Below are positions 1-6,780 of a stretch of DNA of 13,951 bases, one piece after another. The stretch covers positions 1 through 13,951 of the forward strand of contig RGNC01000041.1 of NCBI GenBank assembly GCA_010029175.1. The letters are read 5' to 3'. The first letter of the stretch is position 1; each line of letters opens with the position of its first letter. This DNA is from Synechococcaceae bacterium WB8_1B_136 (GTDB taxonomy: Bacteria > Cyanobacteriota > Cyanobacteriia > PCC-6307 > Cyanobiaceae). The notes beneath the pieces were generated by a model. The model was not told the DNA's origin. It was given only the letters and a program-made list of their open reading frames with translations, and made no database searches. The position numbers and the translations under genes are program-made.

Positions 1-470
1 AGCACGTGCTGCTCTACAACCTCTCCGAGGACATCCCCGAGGGCGACTACACCTGTGCCCTCGACCAGGCGGATCTGGTGCAGGAGGGCAGCGATGTGAC
101 GATCCTCACCTACTCGCGCATGCGTCACCACTGCCTCAAGGCCGTGGAGCAGCTGGAGAAGGAGGGCGTGAGCGTGGAGCTGATCGATCTGATCAGCCTC
201 AAGCCCTTCGACATGGAGACCATCGCCCGCTCGATCCGCAAGACCCACAAGGTGCTGGTGGTGGAGGAGTGCATGAAGACCGGTGGCATCGGCGCCGAAC
301 TGATCGCCCTGATCACCGAGCACTGCTTCGACGACCTCGACGCCCGGCCGGTGCGTCTCTCGTCGCAGGACATCCCCACGCCCTACAACGGCACCCTGGA
401 GAACCTCACGATCATTCAGCCCCACCAGATCGTGGAGGCGGCCAAGGCCCTCCACGCCGGTCAGCTCTGA
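1..470 (+). CDS. pdhB: Pyruvate dehydrogenase E1 component subunit beta, C-terminal part
   Basis: This is the 3' part (155 complete codons) of the E1 beta subunit. With E1 alpha it decarboxylates pyruvate using thiamine diphosphate and passes the acetyl group to E2, supplying acetyl-CoA in the cytoplasm. The visible part is the end of the pyrimidine-binding domain and the whole transketolase C-terminal domain. Recognisable stretches are YTCALDQADLVQEGSDVTIL, ELIDLISLKPFD, VVEECMKTGGIGAEL and the terminal PYNGTLENLTIIQPHQIVEA, all typical of cyanobacterial and plastid PdhB. The usual family length is about 325 residues, so roughly half is missing off the left edge; the frame is open from base 3 and no start in the window is real. 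The TGA at 468-470 is one base before the secD ATG, implying co-transcription with secDF. Confidence 0.95.
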   Translation, partial: HVLLYNLSEDIPEGDYTCALDQADLVQEGSDVTILTYSRMRHHCLKAVEQLEKEGVSVELIDLISLKPFDMETIARSIRKTHKVLVVEECMKTGGIGAELIALITEHCFDDLDARPVRLSSQDIPTPYNGTLENLTIIQPHQIVEAAKALHAGQL

Positions 471-471
471 G

Positions 472-1971
472 ATGGCACGTCAACAGGGGTGGTTCGCCCT
501 GATCCTGGCCCTGGCGATCGCCGCCGGGGCCCTTTTGATGTCGTTCCCCCTGCAGTTGGGGCTTGACCTGCGGGGCGGCAGTCAGCTCACCCTGCAGGTG
601 CTGCCCGCCGGTGCCATCCAGAAGGTGCAGAAGGAGCAGCTCGATGCCGTGAAGGATGTGCTCGAGCGCCGCATCAACGGCCTCGGGGTGGCTGAATCCA
701 CGCTGCAGACCGTGGGCGACGACCAGCTGGTGCTGCAGTTGCCCGGCGAGCAGGACCCCAGCCGCGCCGCCAAGGTGCTGGGCACCACCGCACTGCTGGA
801 GTTCCGTGCCCAGAAGCCTGGCACCGAGCAGGAGATGCAGGGGCTGCTCAAGCTCAAACGCCAGGCCCAGGCCGTGCTCAACCAGAGCCGGGCCAAGGCC
901 GAGGCGGCCGCCAATGGCAAGCCCCAGCCCCCCGAAGCCCAGCTCAAGGCGGAAGAACTGGCCAAGACCCTGGCCCAACTGGGCATCACGGTGCCCGCCG
1001 GCAGCAGCGAGAGCGAGCAGCTGGAGCTGCTGCTCAACAGCGTGAACCGCAAGATCGTGGATCTCTACGAGCCGCCCACGCTCACCGGCAAGGACCTCAC
1101 CACGGCGGGCCGTCAGCAGCAGCAGACCGGCAACGGCTGGGATGTGACCCTGGCCTTCAACAGTGAGGGGGGCAAGAAATTCGCCGAGCTCACCCAGAGC
1201 ATCGCCGGCACGGGCCGGTTGCTGGGGATCGTGCTCGATGGCCGCTCCATCAGCGAAGCCAGTGTGGGGCCCGAGTTCAAGCCGGCCGGCATCACCGGCG
1301 GCGCCGCCAGCATCACCGGCAACTTCAGCAGCGAAGAGGCCCGCGATCTGGAGGTGCAGCTGCGGGGTGGCTCCCTGCCGCTGCCGGTGAAGTTGATCGA
1401 GGTGCGCACCGTGGGCCCCTCGCTCGGGGCGGAGAACGTGCGCTCCAGCCTCGTGGCGGCCCTCTCCGGCCTGGCGCTGGTGGCGGTGTTCATGGTGGTG
1501 GTGTATCGCCTGGCCGGCCTGGTGTCGGTGGTGGCCCTGAGCCTCTATGCCCTGTTCAACCTGGCCATCTATGCCCTGATCCCGGTCACCCTGTCGCTGC
1601 CGGGCATCGCCGGTTTCATCCTCTCGATCGGTATGGCGGTGGATGCCAATGTGCTGATCTTCGAGCGGGTGAAGGAGGAGCTGCGCAGTGGCAACACCCT
1701 GATCCGCTCGATTGATGCCGGCTTCTCCCTGGCCTTTTCCTCAATCCTCGATGGCCATGTGACGGGTCTGATCAGTTGCGCCGCTCTGTTCGCCCTCGGC
1801 ACCGGCCTGGTGAAGGGCTTTGCCGTCACCCTGGCGATCGGCCTGCTGCTCAGCCTGTTCACCGCCCTCACCTGCACCCGCAGCGTGCTGCGCCTGCTGA
1901 TGAGCTATCCGGTCCTGCGCCGCACCACCTACTTCCTGCCCGCCAGCCAGCTGCCCGGCAGCGCCTCCTGA
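472..1971 (+). CDS. secD: Protein translocase subunit SecD
   Basis: This 499-aa RND-superfamily membrane protein works with SecF to help SecYEG/SecA export proteins, using the proton-motive force. In cyanobacteria this serves the plasma and thylakoid membranes. A transmembrane helix lies at about residues 6-28, followed by the hallmark LGLDLRGGSQLTLQV (about 30-44), the large periplasmic P1 region to about residue 300, then LRGGSLPLPVKLIEVRTVGP and five more membrane helices. The conserved SIGMAVDANVLIFERVKEEL of helix 4 falls at about 385-404. A Lys/Ala/Gln-rich helical insert at about residues 125-170 lengthens the periplasmic part. The ATG at 472 lies one base after the pdhB stop, with no better upstream start, so translation is probably coupled. 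The TGA shares its last base with the secF ATG. Confidence 0.97.
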   Translation: MARQQGWFALILALAIAAGALLMSFPLQLGLDLRGGSQLTLQVLPAGAIQKVQKEQLDAVKDVLERRINGLGVAESTLQTVGDDQLVLQLPGEQDPSRAAKVLGTTALLEFRAQKPGTEQEMQGLLKLKRQAQAVLNQSRAKAEAAANGKPQPPEAQLKAEELAKTLAQLGITVPAGSSESEQLELLLNSVNRKIVDLYEPPTLTGKDLTTAGRQQQQTGNGWDVTLAFNSEGGKKFAELTQSIAGTGRLLGIVLDGRSISEASVGPEFKPAGITGGAASITGNFSSEEARDLEVQLRGGSLPLPVKLIEVRTVGPSLGAENVRSSLVAALSGLALVAVFMVVVYRLAGLVSVVALSLYALFNLAIYALIPVTLSLPGIAGFILSIGMAVDANVLIFERVKEELRSGNTLIRSIDAGFSLAFSSILDGHVTGLISCAALFALGTGLVKGFAVTLAIGLLLSLFTALTCTRSVLRLLMSYPVLRRTTYFLPASQLPGSAS

Positions 1972-2945
1972 TGTCCGCCACCACCGTTTCCGCCGCGGTT
2001 CCCACGCCCCGCTTCCGCATCAGCCGCCACCGTCGCCTGGCCTGGTGGGGTTCTGGCCTCGCCTGCCTGCTCAGCGTGATCGGCCTGGTGCTGTGCTGGC
2101 TCAATCCGGCGATCGGCCTGCCCCTCAAGCCCGGCCTCGATTTCACCGGGGGCACCCAAATCCAGATCGAGCGCCAGTGCGGTAGCGGCTGCGGTGCGAT
2201 CACCAGTGCCCAGGTGCAGCGGCAGCTCGCCCAGCTGCAGCTGCCGCCAGCCCCCGGCGAGCAGGCCCCGAATCTGGGCTCCGCCATGGTGCAGGTGCTG
2301 GATCAGGGCCGCTCCCTCACGCTGCGGCTGCCGCCGCTCAACCCGGAGCAGGCAACCGCCGTCACCCAGGCGGTGGCCCAGGTGGCCGGCCCGCTCAACC
2401 AGGCCGGCACTGCGGTGGACACGATCGGCCCCACCCTCGGGGAACAGCTGCTCAAGGGCAGCGCCATTTCCCTGCTGGTGAGCTTTGCCGCCATCGCCGC
2501 CTACATCACCTTCCGCTACGACCGCCTGTTTGCCTTCCTGGCCCTGATCTGCCTGGCCCACGACGTGCTGATCACCTGCGGGGTGTTCGCCTGGCTGGGT
2601 TTGATCAGCGGCGTTGAGGTGGATTCGCTGTTCGCCGTGTCGCTGATCACGGTGGCGGGATACTCGGTCACCGACACCGTGGTGGTGTTCGACCGCATCC
2701 GTGAACAGAAAACCGTGCTGGGTTCCCTGCCGCTCAGCGAGCAGGTGGATGTGGCGGTGGACGCCACCCTCACCCGCTCCCTCTACACCTCCCTCACCAC
2801 CCTGTTGCCCCTGGTGGGGCTGATCTTTTTCGGCGGTTCCAGCCTGTTCTGGTTCGCTGTGGCCCTCACCATCGGCATCGGGGTGGGCAGCTGGTCGAGC
2901 ATCGGTGTGGCCCCAACCCTGCTGCCGGTGTTGGCACGCCGATGA
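1971..2945 (+). CDS. secF: Protein translocase subunit SecF
   Basis: This 324-aa partner of SecD has the normal SecF length. After a cytoplasmic N-terminus (RISRHRRLAWWG) comes a first membrane helix (about residues 24-46), then the SecF signature PGLDFTGGTQIQIE (about 53-66), a periplasmic domain containing a CGSGCG turn, and five helices from about residue 165 onward. The diagnostic YSVTDTVVVFDRIRE of helix 4 sits at about 231-245. The start chosen is the ATG at 1971, giving a one-base overlap (TGATG) with the secD stop. The same frame is open upstream to 1776, but that extension lies wholly within secD and encodes Arg/Pro/His-rich shadow sequence. The stop overlaps the next small gene as ATGA. 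Confidence 0.97.
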   Translation: MSATTVSAAVPTPRFRISRHRRLAWWGSGLACLLSVIGLVLCWLNPAIGLPLKPGLDFTGGTQIQIERQCGSGCGAITSAQVQRQLAQLQLPPAPGEQAPNLGSAMVQVLDQGRSLTLRLPPLNPEQATAVTQAVAQVAGPLNQAGTAVDTIGPTLGEQLLKGSAISLLVSFAAIAAYITFRYDRLFAFLALICLAHDVLITCGVFAWLGLISGVEVDSLFAVSLITVAGYSVTDTVVVFDRIREQKTVLGSLPLSEQVDVAVDATLTRSLYTSLTTLLPLVGLIFFGGSSLFWFAVALTIGIGVGSWSSIGVAPTLLPVLARR

Positions 2946-3127
2946 GGCGGCGCCTGCCGTGGGAACCGCTGCTGCTGGCGCTGCTGGCCCTGTTTGATCT
3001 GCGCACCGAACTGCAGCTGCTGGCCGACCACTTCACCTGGAGCAGCCTGATGGTGATCCCGGGCCAGCATCCCCTGGCCGTGGTGGTGCTGGCGTTGCTG
3101 CCGTCGCTGCTGCGGCGCTACCGCTGA
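2942..3127 (+). CDS. Small hypothetical membrane-like protein downstream of secF
   Basis: This 61-aa protein has an ATG inside the secF stop (ATGA, four-base overlap), the classic arrangement for translational coupling. Composition is very leucine-rich. It starts with a basic patch (MRRR), has a short hydrophobic run at residues 9-19, an amphipathic middle (LRTELQLLADHFTWSS), a second hydrophobic run at 43-57, and a basic tail (LRRYR). This would suit a small membrane-associated protein with positive termini. I do not recognise a named family, and the link to SecDF rests only on operon position. Its stop lies eight bases from the stop of the convergent AI-2E-family gene. Confidence 0.6.
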   Translation: MRRRLPWEPLLLALLALFDLRTELQLLADHFTWSSLMVIPGQHPLAVVVLALLPSLLRRYR

Positions 3128-3135
3128 TCATCGGG

Positions 3136-4134
3136 TCACCAGCGATCCATGATCTGCTCCACCAGCACTTTCTGAGCCAGCACCTGCAGCACCACCACCA
3201 GGGGCAGGGCCAGCAGCACACCGGGCAGCCCCAGCAGCGCCCCCAGGCTCAACTGCGCCATCAGCGCCACGGTGGGCAGCAGATTCACGGTGCGGCTGAG
3301 CAGGATCGGGGTGAGCAGAAAGGCCTCGCCGTTCTGCAGCACCAGCCGCAGGATCAGCACCTGCAGTGCCAGGGCCGGCGACACCAGCAAGGCCACCGCC
3401 AGGGGCAGCAGCGTGGCCACCGTGGGGCCGATGGTGGGCACGAAGGTGAGCAGGCCGCAGGCCAGGGCGCTGAGCAGGGCCAGGGGAACCTTGAGAGCCG
3501 CCAGACCGGCCCAGGTGAACAGGAACACGGCCGTGGCCGAGATGGTCATGCCCGCCAGCCAGCCCCCCAGGGCCTCGCGGCAATCCCGCAGCAGTTCGGC
3601 GGCCAGGGGCCGCACGTGGTTCGGGGTGGTGGCCAGCACCAGGCGCTGGTGGCTGCGGGGATCGAGGGCCAGCAGCAGCGCCAGCAGCACCATCAGCAGC
3701 AGCTGGATCGTGCCGTTGGCGGCTCCGCCGGCAAAGCCCAGCACCTGGGCCCCCAGGGGTTGCAGCTTGTCCCAGGTGGCGAAACCCATCAGCTGCTGCT
3801 CGAGGCTCTTGAGCATGGCCACGCCGCCCAGCAGCTCACTGACGCGCTGAATCAGCACCGGCACCAACAGGGTGAGCTGGTGGGCCTGCTCCAGCAGTTC
3901 CGGCAGCAGCAGCTCCCCCAGCTTCCAGCCACCCACCAACAGCAGCGCCACCACCACCACCAGGGCCGTGGGGCGGTTCAGCTTGGTGAAGCGCCGCAGC
4001 CAGCTCACCGGCACATCCAGGGCCACGGCCAGCACCACGGCACCGAACAGCACCAGCAGCACCCAGCGCAGCTCCCAGGCCAACAGGCCCAGCACTACCA
4101 GGGCCAGCAGCCCGAGCAGGGTGCGGCCGCTCAT
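3136..4134 (-). CDS. AI-2E family transporter (second of tandem pair)
   Basis: This 332-aa polytopic membrane protein belongs to the AI-2E/PerM family (PF01594). Some members have been linked to autoinducer-2 or ion export, but most cyanobacterial members have no known substrate. The N-terminus is two closely spaced hydrophobic helices (TLLGLLALVVLGLLAWELRW and a following VLLVLFGAVVLAVAL), then a soluble helical region at about residues 80-140. The C-terminal membrane core contains the family hallmark LLTFVPTIGPTVATLLPL and ends with LGLPGVLLALPLVVVLQVLA. The start chosen is the ATG at 4134, whose ATGA overlaps the upstream paralogue's stop by four bases. The same frame is open to 4209, but the extra 25 residues are shadow sequence inside the neighbour. 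It aligns by eye with its neighbour along the whole C-terminal half. Confidence 0.88.
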   Translation of the reverse strand: MSGRTLLGLLALVVLGLLAWELRWVLLVLFGAVVLAVALDVPVSWLRRFTKLNRPTALVVVVALLLVGGWKLGELLLPELLEQAHQLTLLVPVLIQRVSELLGGVAMLKSLEQQLMGFATWDKLQPLGAQVLGFAGGAANGTIQLLLMVLLALLLALDPRSHQRLVLATTPNHVRPLAAELLRDCREALGGWLAGMTISATAVFLFTWAGLAALKVPLALLSALACGLLTFVPTIGPTVATLLPLAVALLVSPALALQVLILRLVLQNGEAFLLTPILLSRTVNLLPTVALMAQLSLGALLGLPGVLLALPLVVVLQVLAQKVLVEQIMDRW

Positions 4135-5183
4135 GGGGCCAACCGCTGGCGCCGCCAGGGATCCAGCAGGTCGTGGATCAGCACCTCCCGGATCACCACC
4201 TGCAGACACACCGCCAGGGGCAGGGCCAGCAGCAGCCCCAGGGGCCCGAACAGCACGGTGAACAGGAACTGGGCGATCAGGGTGAGCCCCGGCAGCAGCT
4301 TCACCTGGTGGTGCATCACCGAGGGGGTGATCACGTAGCTCTCCAGGTTCTGCACCAGCACGTAGAGGCCCAGCACCGCCAGGGCCTTCCAGGGGGAAAC
4401 CAGCAGTGCCACCGACATCGGGAAGATCGTGCTCAGGGTTGGCCCCACGTTGGGAATGATGTTCAGCAGGCCTGCCAGCAGGGCATTGGCCACCACCAGC
4501 TTCACCCCCAGCAGCGAGAGGCCGATCCCGGCCAGCAGGGCCACGCAGCAGGAGCTGATCAGCACCCCGCCCATCCAGCTGCTGAGGGCTTCACCGCACT
4601 GCAGCAGCACCTGCCGCAGCCGGCGCCGATAGAACGAGGGCGCCAGCAGCACCGCCACCTCCCGGTAGGCGCTGGGCTGCACCGCGATCATCAGGCTCAC
4701 CGCCAGCACGAACAGCAGCTGGATCACGCCGCTCCCCAGGTTGCCGGCCACCCCCAACAGGCTCACCAGGCCCGGCCCCAGGCCGGATCCGCCACCGGGG
4801 GTTTCCCAGCTCTGCTGCAACCAGTGCAGGGCCTGCTTGCCGTAGAGCATCTGGCTGCTCAGGTCCATGCCCTGGCGCAGCAGCCGCACCAGCACGTCGG
4901 CGGCGGCGGGCAGCTGGCGCAACAACTCTTGGAACTGCTGCACAAACGGGGGCACCACGGCGCCCAGGCAGATTGCGAGCAGCAGCAGCAGTCCGCCCAG
5001 GGTGAGCAGCAGGGCCTGGGGCCTCCCACAGCCCAGGCGCTGGCGCACCACCCCCACCAGGGTGCAGAGGGCCATGGCCAGCACGATGGCGGCGAACACG
5101 TGGATCAACACCTCGCGCAGGTTCCACAGCAGCAGCAGGGCCGCCGCCGTTGCCATCAATGCCAGCCACTGGCCGAACTTCAC
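4131..5183 (-). CDS. AI-2E family transporter (first of tandem pair)
   Basis: This 350-aa membrane protein of the AI-2E/PerM family is a paralogue of the next gene. Two N-terminal helices (from about residue 7 to 45, including LMATAAALLLLWNLREVLIH) are followed by a third helix, a soluble segment, and the conserved core with LLNIIPNVGPTLSTIFPM, then QNLESYVITPSVM and FGPLGLLLALPLAVCLQVVI. The start is GTG at 5183 (VKFGQWLAL), and no convincing Shine-Dalgarno sequence precedes it. Upstream lie stop-containing short repeats, which block any longer frame. It follows psb28 by 39 bases and overlaps the second paralogue by four, so the two are almost certainly translated together. Substrate cannot be deduced. 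Confidence 0.88.
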   Translation of the reverse strand: MKFGQWLALMATAAALLLLWNLREVLIHVFAAIVLAMALCTLVGVVRQRLGCGRPQALLLTLGGLLLLLAICLGAVVPPFVQQFQELLRQLPAAADVLVRLLRQGMDLSSQMLYGKQALHWLQQSWETPGGGSGLGPGLVSLLGVAGNLGSGVIQLLFVLAVSLMIAVQPSAYREVAVLLAPSFYRRRLRQVLLQCGEALSSWMGGVLISSCCVALLAGIGLSLLGVKLVVANALLAGLLNIIPNVGPTLSTIFPMSVALLVSPWKALAVLGLYVLVQNLESYVITPSVMHHQVKLLPGLTLIAQFLFTVLFGPLGLLLALPLAVCLQVVIREVLIHDLLDPWRRQRLAP

Positions 5184-5226
5184 CGCTCAGTTGCTCAGTT
5201 GCTCAGTCGCTTGCTTAATCGCTCAG
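5184..5226. repeat. Short degenerate tandem repeat (unit TTGCTCAG)
   Basis: The spacer between psb28 and the first AI-2E gene holds CGCTCAG (5184-5190), TTGCTCAG (5191-5198), TTGCTCAG (5199-5206), a diverged TCGCTTGCTTAAT (5207-5219) and CGCTCAG again (5220-5226). The last copy contains the psb28 stop codon. On the coding (-) strand the unit reads CTGAGCAA and places TGA stops repeatedly just before the GTG start. It looks like replication slippage around the end of psb28. No function is implied. Confidence 0.7.
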
Positions 5227-5612
5227 TCGGCGCTGTCGGCATCCGCGGCGCCATCGGCATCGCCTTCGGCCCCGCCGCCCTTCTGGGCAAAGCCCAGGTT
5301 GTTGGCCTCGGCGTAGCGCTGGGCGAAGCGCATGAAGCGCTCGAAATCCTCGGTGCTCTTCCAGGTGTAGGTGGCCTCCAGGGCCGCCGGCTTGCCGTTC
5401 ACGAACTTGGCGTTCACGTCCCGGGTCACCAGCTGACCCTCCTCATCGAGCAGATACATGCCGCCGATGTCGCCCATGGTTTCGGGGGAGAGGGCCTGGG
5501 GCTGGTCGAACACGAAGATGGCCTGACCGGTGCGGCCGTCGCGCGAGCGGGTCATGCGGATGTCGGGCACCACGGGCTCGTCGACACCGCGGAAGAACTG
5601 AATGGCGGCCAT
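5223..5612 (-). CDS. psb28: Photosystem II assembly protein Psb28
   Basis: Psb28 binds the cytoplasmic face of PSII assembly intermediates, near CP47, and is not kept in the mature complex. The 129-aa protein opens with IQFFRGVDEPVVPDIRMTRS, followed by MYLLDEEGQLVTRDVNAKFV (about residues 52-71) and RFMRFAQRYAEANNLGF (about 92-108), which cover the whole family fold. Typical members are about 110 residues. The excess is a C-terminal tail from about residue 112 made almost entirely of Gly, Ala, Asp and Glu. The start is the ATG at 5612, matching the normal N-terminus; the same frame is open far upstream but only as mnmH shadow. It lies 37 bases after the mnmH stop, and a TAGGAT -10-like hexamer (- strand, 5638-5633) in that gap might provide its own promoter. 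Confidence 0.96.
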   Translation of the reverse strand: MAAIQFFRGVDEPVVPDIRMTRSRDGRTGQAIFVFDQPQALSPETMGDIGGMYLLDEEGQLVTRDVNAKFVNGKPAALEATYTWKSTEDFERFMRFAQRYAEANNLGFAQKGGGAEGDADGAADADSAD

Positions 5613-5649
5613 CGCGCGTCCGTTAAAGCCCGATCCTAGGCAGCTCCTC

Positions 5650-6738
5650 TCAACTGGCCTGGCGCTGCAACAAGCCCCGCTCCAGCAGCATCTCGGCGGC
5701 CCGCTCGGGGCTGGCGCCGCCCAGCTCCACCGAGCCCAGCAGGCGGGCCTGATCCGCCTCTCCGTGGCGCTCCAGCTCGTGGTCGTAACAGCGGTCGTAG
5801 TAGTCGAGCATCTGGCGGCAGGCGCCACTCCAATCGCGGCAGGCGATGGCCTCCAGGGCCGCCGCCGTGCGCTGGGGCCCCAGGCGCCGGCTGATGCGCT
5901 GGGTGGCCTCCGCAAGGGCCTGGGGATCCTGCACGCCGTACACGGCCACCAGCTGGCGCAGGCGCTCCTCGAGGGGTCGGCGGATCTCCAGCAGCGGGGC
6001 CTGCTGCATCTGGCGCCAGAGGCCGGCCGGCACCCGGCAGCGTCCCACCTGGGCGCTCTCGGCCTCCACCCAGATTTCCCTCGCCGCCCGGTGGCGGTGC
6101 AAGGCAGCCGCGATCCGGTTCTCGTAGTGCTCGGTGCTGGGCTGGGGCGGCAGGCCCAGGTTGCCGAAACTGCTGCCGCGGTGATGGGCCAGCCCCTCCA
6201 GGTCCACGATGGCCACCCCCCGCTGTGCCAGGGCCAGCAGCAGGTCGGTCTTGCCGGTGCCGGTGCGGCCCCCCAGCAGGCGGATCGGCCAGCACTGCTC
6301 CAGCCGTTCGAGCACCCAGCGCCGGTAGGCCTTGTAGCCCCCCTGCAGCAGCTGCGCCGGCAGCTCCAGGGTGTCCGCCAACCAGGCCACGCTGGCGGAG
6401 CGCATGCCACCACGCCAGCAGTGGATCCGCAGGGGCGCACCGCCGCCCTCTTGGCTCCAGCGGCTGAGGGCCTGCCCCAGTTCCGCCAGCTTCGGGCCCA
6501 CCAGGCCCAGGCCCAGCTGCACGGCTTCCGCCCGGCCCAGCTGCTTGTAGGTGGTTCCCACCTCGGCCCGCTCAGCGTCGCTGAACAGCGGCAGGTTCAC
6601 GGCACCGGGGATGTGGCCCTGGGCGAATTCCGCCGGGGAGCGCACATCCACCACCACACCTCGGCCCTCCGCCTGGCCCTCCGCCTGGCCCTCGCCCTGG
6701 CCCCCCAGGAAGGCCTCGATCGCCAGTTGGTCCGCCAT
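5650..6738 (-). CDS. mnmH: tRNA 2-selenouridine synthase MnmH (SelU)
   Basis: MnmH converts 2-thiouridine to 2-selenouridine at wobble position 34 of tRNAs, through a geranylated intermediate and using selenophosphate from SelD. The 362-aa protein has the usual length. An N-terminal rhodanese domain (about residues 5-140) has DVRSPAEFAQGHIPGAVNLP and the active-site loop HCWRGGMRS with Cys107. A P-loop domain follows, with Walker A GRTGTGKT at 157-164 and the family motifs DLEGLAHHRGSSFGNLG and STEHYENRIA. The ATG at 6738 is chosen because the rhodanese domain starts just after it. The open frame continues upstream across gun4 only as shadow. An unusual Gly/Glu/Ala repeat lies at residues 12-27, before the first rhodanese strand. 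It reads toward psb28. Confidence 0.95.
   Translation of the reverse strand: MADQLAIEAFLGGQGEGQAEGQAEGRGVVVDVRSPAEFAQGHIPGAVNLPLFSDAERAEVGTTYKQLGRAEAVQLGLGLVGPKLAELGQALSRWSQEGGGAPLRIHCWRGGMRSASVAWLADTLELPAQLLQGGYKAYRRWVLERLEQCWPIRLLGGRTGTGKTDLLLALAQRGVAIVDLEGLAHHRGSSFGNLGLPPQPSTEHYENRIAAALHRHRAAREIWVEAESAQVGRCRVPAGLWRQMQQAPLLEIRRPLEERLRQLVAVYGVQDPQALAEATQRISRRLGPQRTAAALEAIACRDWSGACRQMLDYYDRCYDHELERHGEADQARLLGSVELGGASPERAAEMLLERGLLQRQAS
6663..6698. repeat. 12-bp tandem repeat within the mnmH 5' end
   Basis: The + strand shows GGCCCTCCGCCT at 6663-6674 and again at 6675-6686, then the imperfect copy GGCCCTCGCCCT at 6687-6698. Because the unit is 12 bases, the mnmH frame is kept and the repeat encodes a Gly-Glu-Gly-Gln-Ala-Glu type linker at about residues 14-26. 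It looks like slippage that expanded a tolerated N-terminal linker. Confidence 0.8.
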
Positions 6739-6757
6739 GCAGCTCGGCAATGCCTGA

Positions 6758-6763
6758 CATAGT
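6758..6763. promoter_or_regulatory. Candidate -10 hexamer in the mnmH/gun4 divergent gap
   Basis: The 42 bases between the two divergent start codons contain CATAGT on the + strand, matching TATAAT at four of six positions, 17 bases before the gun4 ATG. It reads ACTATG on the other strand. A -35 for gun4 would fall at the very start of mnmH and none is convincing. This is the only AT-leaning spot in the gap, so it is a weak candidate. Confidence 0.25.
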
Positions 6764-6780
6764 GGGCCAACGCTGGCTCC

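Noticed and set aside
3122..3144. Possible bidirectional terminator at the convergent junction of the 61-aa ORF and the AI-2E gene (CGCTG...CAGCG)
   Set aside because: The stem is only five bases with a 13-base loop and no T-run on either side, and it includes coding bases of both genes.
4173..5639. A 488-codon open frame on the + strand rich in Gln and His
   Set aside because: It is antisense to the AI-2E gene and psb28. Its composition is what antisense of Leu/Ala-rich GC-biased genes gives, and it contains no recognisable domain.
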